64,000 nucleotides of DNA, taken from positions 11,066 through 75,065 of the forward strand of contig CAJUSG010000006.1 in the NCBI GenBank assembly GCA_910589085.1, written 5' to 3'. Source of the stretch: an uncultured Oscillospiraceae bacterium (GTDB lineage: Bacteria > Bacillota > Clostridia > Oscillospirales > Oscillospiraceae). The notes under the pieces were generated by a model. The model was not told where the DNA came from, did not search any database, and saw only the letters and a list, made by a program, of their open reading frames with translations. A program made the position numbers and the translations under genes. Positions 22,822-31,762 of the stretch are shown one piece after another (position 1 is the first letter of the stretch; every line of letters begins with the position of its first letter).

Positions 22822-23877
22822 ATGAAAACCATTGACGAAATTTATCAGGAGATGCTCGCCTGCTTTGGCGCGCGGACGGGGCTGGAGCCCCGGGAGGGCT
22901 GCGACCTGTCCGCCCGGCTGTACGCCCTGGCGGCCCAGGTCTATTCCCTGTACATCCAGGCCGACTGGGTGGCCCGGCAGGCCTTTCCCCAGACGGCCGA
23001 GGGGCTGTATCTGGACTACCACGCCCAGCTGCGCGGGCTGGAGCGCAAGTCGGCGGTGGCCGCAGAGGGACAGGTGGTCTTTACCGCCCTGGACGCCGCC
23101 CCCCTCCCCAGGGAGATTCCCCGGGGGACGGTCTGCATGACGGCCGGGCTGGTGCGGTTCGAGACGGTAAGCGACGCCGTGCTGGAGGCGGGCGCCCTCC
23201 AGGTGCAGGTCCCTGTCCGGGCCCTGGAGGCCGGAGCGGCGGGCAATGTGTCCGCCGGGACCATCCTCTCCATGGCGGTGGCCCCTATGGGCATCTCCGC
23301 CTGCAAAAACCCGGAGGCCTGCGCCGGCGGTGCGGACGGCGAGACGGACGACGCCCTTCGGGCCCGGGTGCTGGACACCTACAAGCGCCTGCCCAACGGG
23401 GCCAATACCGCCTTTTACCAGCAGGGTGCCCTGTCCTTTGACCAGGTGGCCGCCGCCGCGGTCATCCCCCGGCCCCGGGGGGTGGGTTCGGTGGACGTGG
23501 TGCCCGCCACCCTGGCGGGTCTGCCCGGCCAGGAGCTGCTGGAGGAGCTGCAGGCCTATTTTGACGCCCGGCGCGAGATTGCCGTGGACCTGCGGGTCCG
23601 GGCTCCGGAGACGGTGACGGTGGACATCGCCGTCCAGGTGGCCCACGGGGAGGGCCGGGACAAGGCCCAGGTGCTCGCCCAGGTGGAGCAGAGCCTGCGG
23701 GAGTGGTTCACCGGCCGCCTGCTGGGTCAGGATATCCTCCGGGCCAAGCTGGGCGAGCTCATTTATCACTGCGACGGGGTGGTCAACTACGCCATCACCG
23801 CCCCGGCGGCCGACTTGCCCGTCAACGACGACACGCTGCCCGTCCTGGGCACGCTGACCGTGGAGGAGAAGCCATGA
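22822..23877 (+). CDS. Baseplate J-like protein (XkdT)
   Basis: A 351-residue baseplate wedge with the gpJ features: YLDYHAQLRGLERKSA near residue 65, RFETVSDAVLEAG, GAAGNVSAGTI and the strongly conserved GGADGETDDALRARVLDTYK near residue 170. Such proteins form the wedges that open at contraction. It overlaps the next gene (ATGA at 23874-23877) and has a free 40-base leader. Frame and length are normal. Confidence 0.93.
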   Translation: MKTIDEIYQEMLACFGARTGLEPREGCDLSARLYALAAQVYSLYIQADWVARQAFPQTAEGLYLDYHAQLRGLERKSAVAAEGQVVFTALDAAPLPREIPRGTVCMTAGLVRFETVSDAVLEAGALQVQVPVRALEAGAAGNVSAGTILSMAVAPMGISACKNPEACAGGADGETDDALRARVLDTYKRLPNGANTAFYQQGALSFDQVAAAAVIPRPRGVGSVDVVPATLAGLPGQELLEELQAYFDARREIAVDLRVRAPETVTVDIAVQVAHGEGRDKAQVLAQVEQSLREWFTGRLLGQDILRAKLGELIYHCDGVVNYAITAPAADLPVNDDTLPVLGTLTVEEKP

Positions 23878-24443
23878 GCCACGCCCGGTATCTGCGGGAG
23901 CTGCTGCGCCCTCTGGGCGTATATGATCTGTCGGCCCCCTTCAACGGCAGCGAGCTGGACGCCCAGGGCGCGGCCCTCGACGGGGTCATGGACCGGGCCG
24001 AGGAGGTGCAGCGGGAGGTCTCGCTGGTCACGGCGGAGACCTGGGGGCTGGAGAATACCGCCCGGCTCTTTGTCCGCCGCCCGGTGGCCTCCGACCCCAG
24101 AAAGCTGGCCTCCGCCCTGGCCGCCCTGCTGCGCATCGGCGGGGACAGCTTCACCCTGGACGCCATCAACGACACCATCACGGGCTGCGGCATCCCCGCT
24201 GTGGTGAAGGAGCTGGGGACGGGACAGGTGTCCGTCTCCTTTCCCGGCGTGGCCGGGGAGCCCCAGGGCTTTTCCGAGCTGAAAAAAATCATTGAGGACA
24301 TTCTGCCCACCCACCTGGGGATTGAATACGATTTCTGGTTCTTGACCTGGGCGGAGCTGGAGGAGAATTTTCCCAGCTGGCAGTCCATCGAAACGCTGGA
24401 GCTGTCCTGGACCCAGCTGGAGACCTATGTGGAATATCTGTAA
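23874..24443 (+). CDS. Baseplate/tail protein, YmfQ/DUF2313 type (XkdU-like)
   Basis: A 189-residue protein, the last of the cluster. The order after baseplate J, and segments RYLRELLRPLGVYDL, LLRIGGDSFTLDAIN and HLGIEYDFWFLTWAELEENF, fit the DUF2313 family (YmfQ/XkdU/gpI), which connects the baseplate wedge to tail fibres. The C-terminus repeats W-x-E/Q-L-E units (SWQSIETLELSWTQLETYVEYL). No tail-fibre gene follows; a terminator comes 4 bases later. Confidence 0.88.
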   Translation: MSHARYLRELLRPLGVYDLSAPFNGSELDAQGAALDGVMDRAEEVQREVSLVTAETWGLENTARLFVRRPVASDPRKLASALAALLRIGGDSFTLDAINDTITGCGIPAVVKELGTGQVSVSFPGVAGEPQGFSELKKIIEDILPTHLGIEYDFWFLTWAELEENFPSWQSIETLELSWTQLETYVEYL

Positions 24444-24447
24444 CGCC

Positions 24448-24482
24448 AAGCGCCCCGGCACATTCTCTGTGCCGGGGCGCTT
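24448..24482. terminator. Bidirectional terminator closing the phage-like cluster
   Basis: A 15-bp perfect stem (aagcgccccggcaca 24448-24462 with tgtgccggggcgctt 24468-24482) lies between the convergent phage-like cluster and prfB. Confidence 0.9.
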
Positions 24483-24491
24483 CTTTACCCG

Positions 24492-25613
24492 TTATTTCGT
24501 GGCCCAGTTTCCGGTGGCCTCGGCGGTGAGGTAGGCGTTGACAAAGCCGTCCAGGTCGCCGTCCATTACGCCGTTGATGTTGCTGGTCTCAAAGGCAGTG
24601 CGGTTGTCCTTCACCATCTGGTAGGGCATGAAGACGTAGGACCGGATCTGGCTGCCCCACTCGATCTTCAGCTGGACCCCCTTCAGATCGGAGATCTTCT
24701 CCGCCTTCTCCTGCATCTGCAGCTCCACCAGCTTGGCCCGGAGCATCTTCATACAGTTGTCCTTGTTCTGGAACTGGGACCGCTCCTGCTGGCTGGCCAC
24801 CACCACCCCGGTGGGCTTGTGGATGAGCCGGACGGCGGAGGAGGTCTTGTTCACGTGCTGGCCGCCGGCACCGGAGGCCCGGTAGACCTGCATCTCGATG
24901 TCCTCGGGGCGGATGTCGATCTCCACGTCCTCGGGCAGGTCGGGCATGACCTCCACCGAGGCGAAGGAGGTCTGCCGCCGGGCGTTGGCGTCGAAGGGGG
25001 ACACCCGCACCAGCCGGTGGACGCCGTGCTCCCCCCGGAGGTAGCCGTAGGCGTTGGGGCCCTCAACCATGATGGTGGCCGACTTGATGCCCGCCTCGTC
25101 CCCCTCCTGATAGTCCATGATCTGGTAGGTGAAGCCGTGGCGCTCGGTCCAGCGGGTGTACATCCGGTAGAGCATCTGGGCCCAGTCCTGGGCCTCGGTG
25201 CCGCCAGCCCCGGGATGGATGGTCAGAATGACGTTGGAGCGGTCATACTCCCCGGTGAGCAGGGTCTCCAGCCGGGCGGTCTCCATGTTGGCCTCCAGGG
25301 CGGAAAAGCCCTCCGCTAGCTCGGGGATGAGGCTCTCATCCTCAAACTCGTTGCCCATCTCGCACAGGGCCATCAGGTCGTCCCACTGGGACTGGCGCCT
25401 GTGCTGGCTGTCCACCTTGTCCTGGAGGTTCTTGATGCGCTGCTGCACCTTCTGGGCCTTGGCCAGGTTGTCCCAGAAGCCGTCGGCGGCCGACTCGGCC
25501 TGAAGCATGTCCAGCTCCCGCTCCGCCCCCTCCAGGTCCAGGGCCTGGGCCAGCTCTTTCAGCGCCGGGGCCAGATTGTTCAGCTTTACCTTATATTCAT
25601 CGAATTGGAGCAT
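24492..25613 (-). CDS. prfB: Peptide chain release factor 2
   Basis: A 373-residue class I release factor for UGA/UAA stops. It has GGQ as GAGGQHVNKTSS, the RF2 stop-recognition tripeptide SPF (VRVSPFDANARR), and the N-terminal helical domain. There is no in-frame UGA or frameshift site near codon 25, so this copy lacks the autoregulatory +1 shift known from E. coli and Bacillus prfB. The ribosome site before ATG 25613 is weak (GCGTGGGA). It is a single gene between two terminators. Confidence 0.97.
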   Translation of the reverse strand: MLQFDEYKVKLNNLAPALKELAQALDLEGAERELDMLQAESAADGFWDNLAKAQKVQQRIKNLQDKVDSQHRRQSQWDDLMALCEMGNEFEDESLIPELAEGFSALEANMETARLETLLTGEYDRSNVILTIHPGAGGTEAQDWAQMLYRMYTRWTERHGFTYQIMDYQEGDEAGIKSATIMVEGPNAYGYLRGEHGVHRLVRVSPFDANARRQTSFASVEVMPDLPEDVEIDIRPEDIEMQVYRASGAGGQHVNKTSSAVRLIHKPTGVVVASQQERSQFQNKDNCMKMLRAKLVELQMQEKAEKISDLKGVQLKIEWGSQIRSYVFMPYQMVKDNRTAFETSNINGVMDGDLDGFVNAYLTAEATGNWATK

Positions 25614-25644
25614 TTTGTTCCCACGCTTTCTTGTTAGTCAGCTT

Positions 25645-25673
25645 ATTATATATGACCGGAGAAAAAAAGTAAA
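25645..25673 (-). promoter_or_regulatory. prfB promoter
   Basis: On the minus strand TTTACT (25673-25668), 17 bases, TATAAT (25650-25645), starting about 30 bases before the coding region. Confidence 0.7.
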
Positions 25674-25683
25674 GGGGAAAAAC

Positions 25684-25709
25684 CGGGACCCGGCCTGAGC
25701 CGGGTCCCG
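25684..25709 (-). terminator. Terminator of the dipeptidase gene
   Basis: An 11-bp stem (cgggacccggc/gccgggtcccg) is followed on the minus strand by a T-rich run (ggttttttcccc). Confidence 0.85.
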
Positions 25710-25714
25710 CCGTG

Positions 25715-27163
25715 CTATTTGCTCCGCCTGAGCAGCTCACAGACCACCTCATACACCCGGAGGGTGGAGGGGGCGCTGAGCCGCTCCTTCACAGAGTGGA
25801 CGTCGTGGAGCTCCGGGCCGAAGGACACCGCATCCAGGCCGGGGATTTTCTCCAGAAACAGGCCGCACTCCAGGCCGCCGTGGGTGGCCTCAATCCGGCC
25901 CTCCTGCCCGCTGACCGCCCGGTGAGCCGCCAGAACATCCTCCCGCAGGACGGACTGCCGGGCGTACTGCCAGCCGGGGTAAGCGCTCTTCGGGACGGCC
26001 GTGCCGCCCCCAAGCGCCAGAATGGCCTCCACACGCTGGGCCACCATGTCCTTCTGGCTGGCGATGCAGGAGCGGATGGACAGGGCAAAGCGGAGCCCGT
26101 CCTCCTCCACTCCCACGGTCCCCAGGTTCAGCGACGTCTGCACCAGCCCGGGGAAGTCGGCGCTCATGGCCTGGACCCCCTGGGGCATGGCCAGCAGCAC
26201 CCGCAGGATGTTGGCCGTGGCCTCGGGCGGCAGGGCGCCGTCCAGGGCGGTCCGGGCACAGGTCAGGGTAATCCCGCCGTCACAGCCGGCGTACTCGTTT
26301 TTCAGTATGCCGTCAAATTCCCGGACGAAGGCCTCAAAGGCCGCCTCACTGCCGACGGGGACGGCGGCCTTGGCCTGGTTTTTGGGGCAGATCACATTGT
26401 CGAACCTTCCCCCCCGGATGTCGGCCAGCCGCAGGCCGGGAAAGCGCTCCATGGCGCTGTACAGCACCCGGCCCATCACCTGGTTGGCCGAGGCCCGGCC
26501 CTTGTGAATCTCGGCCCCGGAGTGGCCGCCCAGCAGCCCCTCCAGGGTGAGGACATAGCCCGTCTCCCCGGCCAGCTCCTCCCGCTTCCCCGGCAGGAAG
26601 CAGTCCAGCACCAGGCCGCCAGCACAGGAGACGGTGAACACCCCCTCCTCCTCCGAGTCCAGGTTCACCAGCTTCCGGCCCTTCAGGTCGGAGCAGTCCA
26701 GGGCGAAGGCCCCGTCCATCCCTGTCTCCTCGTCCACGGTGAATACCGCCTCCAGCGGGGGGTGGGGCAGGCTGTCGTCGGCCAGGATGGTCAGAATCAT
26801 GGCCACGGCAATGCCGTTGTCGCCCCCCAGGGAGGTCCGGTCCGCCCAGACCCACTCCCCGTCGGTGATCAGGTCCAGCCCCTCCTTCGCCATGTCCTTG
26901 GGGCAGTCCTCGGTCTTGACGCACACCATGTCGATGTGGCCCTGGAGGATCACGGCGGCCGCCCCCTCATAGCCGGGGGAGGCCTCCTTCCAGATGACCA
27001 CATTGTTGACCTCGTCCTGCCGGTATCTCAGGCCCAGCTCCCGGGCAAAGGACACGCACAGGTCGCTGATCTGTCTGGTGTTGCCGCTGCCGTGGGGGAC
27101 AGAGCACAGCTTTTCAAAGTATTCAAATACCTTCTGGGGCTTCAGATTGGATAAAACGGCCAT
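25715..27163 (-). CDS. pepD: Aminoacyl-histidine dipeptidase (M20C, PepD-like)
   Basis: A 482-residue cytosolic zinc dipeptidase that splits small peptides such as Xaa-His. Zinc ligand motifs are GHIDMVC (near residue 81), GGDNG and DEETG (near residue 148), with LDSEEEG following, as in PepD proteins. The dimerisation domain is inserted between the two halves (LLGGHSGAEIHKGRASANQ). ATG 27163 has AGAAGGAGGAGG directly upstream; the frame to 27196 has no better site. It lies downstream of the ABC importer but is separated from it by a hairpin. Confidence 0.95.
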   Translation of the reverse strand: MAVLSNLKPQKVFEYFEKLCSVPHGSGNTRQISDLCVSFARELGLRYRQDEVNNVVIWKEASPGYEGAAAVILQGHIDMVCVKTEDCPKDMAKEGLDLITDGEWVWADRTSLGGDNGIAVAMILTILADDSLPHPPLEAVFTVDEETGMDGAFALDCSDLKGRKLVNLDSEEEGVFTVSCAGGLVLDCFLPGKREELAGETGYVLTLEGLLGGHSGAEIHKGRASANQVMGRVLYSAMERFPGLRLADIRGGRFDNVICPKNQAKAAVPVGSEAAFEAFVREFDGILKNEYAGCDGGITLTCARTALDGALPPEATANILRVLLAMPQGVQAMSADFPGLVQTSLNLGTVGVEEDGLRFALSIRSCIASQKDMVAQRVEAILALGGGTAVPKSAYPGWQYARQSVLREDVLAAHRAVSGQEGRIEATHGGLECGLFLEKIPGLDAVSFGPELHDVHSVKERLSAPSTLRVYEVVCELLRRSK

Positions 27164-27194
27164 AGGGCCTCCTCCTTCTATCAATAAATTACAC

Positions 27195-27222
27195 AACGGC
27201 CCGCCGGAAGGGGCGGGCCGTT
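27195..27222 (-). terminator. Terminator of the ABC importer operon
   Basis: An 11-bp stem (aacggcccgcc 27195-27205 with ggcgggccgtt 27212-27222) lies 28 bases after the DUF6672-like gene and before pepD. The minus-strand tail is only partly T-rich. Confidence 0.7.
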
Positions 27223-27250
27223 CGCCGTCACGTCAGGGACGATGCTGCTC

Positions 27251-27754
27251 TCAGATGCCGTCCGCGCCCAGGTCGCCCTCCAGGCCCAGATCGCCCTCCA
27301 GGCCGAAGCCGTCGTCGATGACCGGGTCCTCCTCCACGGGGGCCTCCGTCACGGCGGGGACAAACTCCGACAGCCACGCCTCCTCGGGCAGGCCGGCCAG
27401 CAGAGCGGGGAGATTGACCACAATGCCGTCCATATCGTAGGGCAGCTTCAGGCTGATCTCCTTCACCACCGGCTCCTCGCCCTTCTTCTCGGTAATCTCC
27501 AGGGTCATTTTAAAGCTCTGGCCGATCCAGATGGCCGATCCCCGCTCCCGCTTGCCCAGCTTGGCCACCTCCTCGCCCTTTACGGTGACCACCACACGGT
27601 CAAAGGCCTTGTAGTCCTGGCCCTCGTAGCCCTCCAGCGTCTTGTTGTCCAGGTAGATCTCGTGGCCCCGGCCGATGACCATCATGCAGGCGGCAACCGC
27701 AGCCAGCGCCAGCACGGTCAGCGCGATAAAAAGCGTTCTGCGTTTGGATTTCAT
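27251..27754 (-). CDS. Small membrane-anchored accessory protein of the ABC importer (DUF6672-like)
   Basis: A 167-residue protein with an N-terminal membrane or signal segment (LFIALTVLALAAVAACMMVIG), then a short beta-rich extracytoplasmic domain beginning HEIYLDNKTLEGYEG. The end is acidic and repeats GLEGDLGLEGDLG. The LDNKTxE...Y..FD.V pattern recalls the family called DUF6672, which I associate with DUF3798 importers; this is recollection. It overlaps the second permease by ATGA (27751-27754), so it is made with the transporter. No enzyme role is visible. Confidence 0.75.
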   Translation of the reverse strand: MKSKRRTLFIALTVLALAAVAACMMVIGRGHEIYLDNKTLEGYEGQDYKAFDRVVVTVKGEEVAKLGKRERGSAIWIGQSFKMTLEITEKKGEEPVVKEISLKLPYDMDGIVVNLPALLAGLPEEAWLSEFVPAVTEAPVEEDPVIDDGFGLEGDLGLEGDLGADGI

Positions 27755-28887
27755 CTCCCGGCCTCCTCTCTCATCCGGGTCTGGGCCTCCGCCAGCTCCC
27801 GGCCGGCTCTGCTCTTGTTCATCCGCTTCTTGGCCTCATACATGATGAGGGCCACCGTAATCACGCCGTAGGACAGGAACACCCGGAAATACTCGCCCAC
27901 CATGGTGTCGCCGGTGATGAAGGCGCCGGCGTTGGGGGCCACGATAAACATCAGATGGAACAGGACGACCCCCAGGAAGGCGTTTCCGATGGAAGCCCGC
28001 TCCACCGAGGCGCCGCCGATGAGCAGCGCCGCGATGCAGAACATGCCGATCTGGGCATGACCGGTGTAGGTGGGCAGGTTGCCCATATTCTGCAGGTAAA
28101 TCACCATGCCGAAGCCGGCGAAGACGGTGGACATCACCACCGAGATCACCCGGGTGCGGTCCACATTGATGCCGGCGTCCTTGGCCACCTGCATATCCTG
28201 GCCCACAGCCCGCATGTCCTGGCCCAGCTTGGTGCGCCGGAACCACACGATGAACAGGCACAGCAGCCCCACCAGGATAAAGGTGAGCACGGGAATCTTC
28301 ACGCCCCCGATCCGGACGGCCAGCAGATCGTCCAGACACTGGCGCATATGCAGCAGGCTGACGGTGTTCCGGATGCCGTAGCCCCGGGGCAGCATGATGC
28401 TGGCGTGTATAATGGGAACGACGGAACCCATCACATAGAGCACGACAAACTGATACCAGCCGCCGATGAAGTAGTTCATAATATAACTGGTAATCATCTC
28501 CCGGCCCTTGGCCATATTCTGGAGGGTTCCGCAGATAAAGCCCAGGAAGGCGGAGAAGGGGATGGAGAGGATCATGGCCAGCACCACCCCGGGGATGCCC
28601 CAGATCTGCCAGTCGGCCACCAGGATGACGGCGATCTCCGCCCCCATGGCCCCCAGAGTCATGGCAAAGTTCAGGCCCATGCCCGCCATAATGGGGAAGA
28701 GCAGGCAGAGCACCAGGAACAGGTTGCGGCCCATACGGGTGATGATCTCATTCAGCAGATAGCTGGGGGAAAAGCCCGCCATGGGGATAAAGATGGCGCA
28801 GATGATGATAAACATGATGGGCACGGCGTGGTTGCGCGCCGTATCCAGCAGTGTTCTGCCGGAGGATGCGCTCTTTTTATTGCTCAT
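27751..28887 (-). CDS. ABC importer permease, RbsC/BMP-type (second subunit)
   Basis: A 378-residue polytopic protein with about ten hydrophobic segments and the central GQDMRAVGQDMQVAKDAGINVDRTR cytoplasmic loop that contacts the ATPase in sugar/nucleoside importers of the RbsC/YufP-YufQ group. It overlaps both neighbours by 4 bases. The paired first permease is coded upstream, so the channel is a heterodimer. Confidence 0.9.
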   Translation of the reverse strand: MSNKKSASSGRTLLDTARNHAVPIMFIIICAIFIPMAGFSPSYLLNEIITRMGRNLFLVLCLLFPIMAGMGLNFAMTLGAMGAEIAVILVADWQIWGIPGVVLAMILSIPFSAFLGFICGTLQNMAKGREMITSYIMNYFIGGWYQFVVLYVMGSVVPIIHASIMLPRGYGIRNTVSLLHMRQCLDDLLAVRIGGVKIPVLTFILVGLLCLFIVWFRRTKLGQDMRAVGQDMQVAKDAGINVDRTRVISVVMSTVFAGFGMVIYLQNMGNLPTYTGHAQIGMFCIAALLIGGASVERASIGNAFLGVVLFHLMFIVAPNAGAFITGDTMVGEYFRVFLSYGVITVALIMYEAKKRMNKSRAGRELAEAQTRMREEAGR

Positions 28888-29984
28888 TTCGATCCCTCCG
28901 TCTTTCTGGTCAGCGCGTAGAGAATCATGCCCTGGGAGACAATGATTCGGATGACCTCGCTCATGTCCGTATGGATCACGGCGTTCATAATGGTGGGGGT
29001 CATGGTCACCATGCCCTGGAACAGAATGGTTCCGATAATCACGTTGGCGATAGAGGCCTTGTTCACCAGGGCGCCGCCGATGAGGATGGCGGCCACGGTG
29101 GGCATGGTCATATTGTTGGGGGCGTTATACAACTGAAGGAAGCCGAAGCCCTGCTGATAGATCAGGATTCCCACAGCCCCCAGCCAGGTGGACATAATAA
29201 CCGACAGGGTGCGGATCCGATCCACGTTGATGCCGGCCGCCCGGGCAAAATTGGGGTTGGAGCCCACCGCCGTCATGGCGGTGCCCGTCTTGGTGTGCAG
29301 GAAGGCCCACATCAGGAAAGCCAGCAGGGCAAACAGCAGCAGCGAGCCGGTGGGGATCTTGATGTCCTCCAGAGCGCCCAGGCTGATGTTCAGCGCCCTG
29401 GCTATTTTGGCGAAGTCGATCTCCAGAAAGCTGGCCAGCACCTGGTTGTAGAAGCCGTCCAGGGAGATGGTGGGCCGCAGGCCGTTGCCCGACAAGCCGT
29501 AGACCATCGTGGGGCTGCTGTAGGGCAGAATCAGCCACATCATGCACATAAAGGAGATGGTAGAGAAGCCCACATAGGTGGCGATCATCATCTCGCCGCC
29601 CTTGATCCTGTTGAGCAGGGTCCCGTAGCCGCCGCCGAAGAGGACGGCGAAGGGGGTGGCGATCAGGACCGCCATCAAAAAGCTCACCGGGCCGCCAAAG
29701 CGCTCAAAGCCCAGCTGGATGGAAATGGTGCCGCCCAGCAGGCCGGCCAGAATACCCAGGGGGATGCCGAAGTTCAGGCCGCAGCCCGAGTGAATCATAG
29801 GCACCATGGCCAGCACCAGCACCGCGTTCCAGCTGAAGCGGTTGATGATGTTGGTGATCTGCATGGGGAGGCTGATGCCCACAAAGGGGGTCATGATAAA
29901 CAGGATAAGCAGAAATCCGGAGATAATCAGCCGGGGATAGCCCATCTTTTTCAGTACGGGCGGTAATACGATTGCCTCTAACAT
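28884..29984 (-). CDS. ABC importer permease, RbsC/BMP-type (first subunit)
   Basis: A 366-residue permease with about ten membrane segments. The coupling loop has TAVGSNPNFARAAGINVDRIR, the same G.N..FA..AGI.VDR pattern as the partner subunit. It begins 13 bases after the ATPase stop (GGAGGGTAAGG precedes the ATG) and overlaps the next permease by ATGA. Two different permeases with a double-domain ATPase is the YufNOPQ-type nucleoside importer design. Confidence 0.9.
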   Translation of the reverse strand: MLEAIVLPPVLKKMGYPRLIISGFLLILFIMTPFVGISLPMQITNIINRFSWNAVLVLAMVPMIHSGCGLNFGIPLGILAGLLGGTISIQLGFERFGGPVSFLMAVLIATPFAVLFGGGYGTLLNRIKGGEMMIATYVGFSTISFMCMMWLILPYSSPTMVYGLSGNGLRPTISLDGFYNQVLASFLEIDFAKIARALNISLGALEDIKIPTGSLLLFALLAFLMWAFLHTKTGTAMTAVGSNPNFARAAGINVDRIRTLSVIMSTWLGAVGILIYQQGFGFLQLYNAPNNMTMPTVAAILIGGALVNKASIANVIIGTILFQGMVTMTPTIMNAVIHTDMSEVIRIIVSQGMILYALTRKTEGSK

Positions 29985-29997
29985 ATCCTTACCCTCC

Positions 29998-31596
29998 TTA
30001 TATGACCTGGCTGACCATCAGCAGGCCGAACTCCTCCGAGGAGGAGGCCGCGGGCAGAATGCCCGCAATCTGTCCGCCTGAGACGATGGCCACCCGGTCA
30101 CAGGTCTGCCGCAGCTCCTCCAGCTCAGAGGAGATCATCACCACCGTGACGCCGCTCTCCCGGTTGAACTGCTTCAGCGCCTCCAGCACCAGGGATTTGG
30201 CGCCCACGTCGATGCCCCGGGTGGGCTCCGACACAAAGAGGAACTTGGGCTCCAGGGCGAAGGCCTTGGCCAGGCAGACCTTCTGCTGGTTGCCGCCCGA
30301 CAGCTCCCGGGCCTTCTGCTTGGAGCTGGTGCACTTGATCTGCAGCTCCTCGATATACTTCTGGGTCACCCGGTGGATGCCCTTCTCGTCCCGCCACTTG
30401 ACCAGGCCGCCCAGCAGGTTCTTCAAAAACTTATTCTGGATCTGCATGGCGGGGAAGGCCACATTCCACTCCAGACTCTCGTCCAGCAGCAGGCCCACCT
30501 CCCGCCGGTCCTCCGACACGAAGGCCAGCGAGGCATCCAGGCACTTCCGGGGGCTGTTCAGGGGGATGGCCTGGCCGTTGAACTCCACGGTGCCGCCGGC
30601 CTCGTACAGGCCCATGATGCCGTTGGGGATGCCCAGCTTGCCCTGGCCCGCCAGACCGCCGATGCCCAGGATCTCTCCCTTGCGGACATCCAGATTCACA
30701 TTGCGCACCGTCTCGCCGGGCATGTCCACCCACAGGTTCCGGATGGACATGATGACCTCGGCGTCCGCCTCGGCCTCTGCCCTGGCCTGGGCCGGAGCGG
30801 CGGCGCGCTCCACATCCCGGCCCACCATCCAGCGGGTGATATCCTCCACGCTGGACTCCCCGGCGGGCACATCCCGGACCACACGGCCGTCCCGCATGAC
30901 CACCACCTTGTCGCACACCGACAGAATCTCGTGGAGGCGGTGGGTGATGAAGATGACCGAGATGCCCCGGGCCGCCATGCCCCGGATGGAGTCCAGCAGG
31001 GCCTCGGCCTCCTTCTCGGTGAGCACGGCGGTGGGCTCGTCCAGAATCAGCAGTTTCAGCTGGTCCTTGCTCAGCTCCCGGGCAATTTCGGTAAACTGCT
31101 TATGGCCCACGGGCATACTGCTAATTACCATCTTGGCGTCGATCTCCACGCCCATCTTCTCAATGGCCTCGGCGGAGCGGCGGTCCATCTCCTTATAATC
31201 CAGGGTATTCAGCCGCTCGCCGAACACCTCTGAAATAACATTCTTCTTTTTAGGCTCCCGATTCAGGAGGATATTTTCTGTGGCGGTGAAGCCGGGGATC
31301 AGGGAGAACTCCTGATGCACCATGCCGATGCCCGCCTCCAGGGCGTCAAAGGGGGTATTAAACCGGACCTTCTGTCCGTTGACAAGGATGTCGCCGCCGT
31401 AGCCGCCGGTCTCCCGGATGACGTCCATGCCGAAGAGGATCTTCATCAGCGTGCTCTTGCCCGCGCCGTTCTCGCCGCACAGGCCCAGAACCTCCCCCGC
31501 GTTCAGGGTGAAGTTGATGTCGGTGAGGACCTGATTGCCGAAGAAGTCCTTTTTAATATTTTGCATCTGAAGCAAGGGAGTGCCGTTATTTATCAT
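29998..31596 (-). CDS. ABC importer ATP-binding protein (two cassettes, MglA/RbsA/YufO type)
   Basis: A 532-residue fused ATPase. The first cassette has Walker A CGENGAGKST near residue 38 and Walker B LLILDEPTAVL; its signature region is degenerate (FTEIARELSKDQ). The second has a degenerate Walker A (GLAGQGKLG) and an intact signature LSGGNQQKV and SEPTRGID, the asymmetry typical of this class. It powers the two permeases encoded just downstream. The start at 31596 has a modest GGTAGGG site. Confidence 0.93.
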   Translation of the reverse strand: MINNGTPLLQMQNIKKDFFGNQVLTDINFTLNAGEVLGLCGENGAGKSTLMKILFGMDVIRETGGYGGDILVNGQKVRFNTPFDALEAGIGMVHQEFSLIPGFTATENILLNREPKKKNVISEVFGERLNTLDYKEMDRRSAEAIEKMGVEIDAKMVISSMPVGHKQFTEIARELSKDQLKLLILDEPTAVLTEKEAEALLDSIRGMAARGISVIFITHRLHEILSVCDKVVVMRDGRVVRDVPAGESSVEDITRWMVGRDVERAAAPAQARAEAEADAEVIMSIRNLWVDMPGETVRNVNLDVRKGEILGIGGLAGQGKLGIPNGIMGLYEAGGTVEFNGQAIPLNSPRKCLDASLAFVSEDRREVGLLLDESLEWNVAFPAMQIQNKFLKNLLGGLVKWRDEKGIHRVTQKYIEELQIKCTSSKQKARELSGGNQQKVCLAKAFALEPKFLFVSEPTRGIDVGAKSLVLEALKQFNRESGVTVVMISSELEELRQTCDRVAIVSGGQIAGILPAASSSEEFGLLMVSQVI

Positions 31597-31705
31597 ACAT
31601 CTGCCCTACCTATCCGTTCGTACACAATTCGCCGAAAATTTATGTTTTTATTAGTCTGCCCCGGTTTCCCGCCGGGCCAGGAAGCCAAATTTTTTAAAGG
31701 ACCGG

Positions 31706-31739
31706 AAACGGGGAGGAGGACAGGTCCTCCTCCCCGTTT
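31706..31739 (-). terminator. Hairpin between the binding protein and ATPase genes
   Basis: A 15-bp stem (aaacggggaggagga 31706-31720 with tcctcctccccgttt 31725-31739) lies 24 bases after the lipoprotein gene. It probably lets most transcripts stop, giving excess binding protein over transporter, as is common for such operons. Confidence 0.75.
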
Positions 31740-31762
31740 TGGATCAAGCCTTCTGTGTCAGA

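Noticed and set aside
25712..27154. 480-codon plus-strand frame opposite pepD
   Set aside because: Shadow frame with no motif; pepD has all its zinc ligands on the minus strand.
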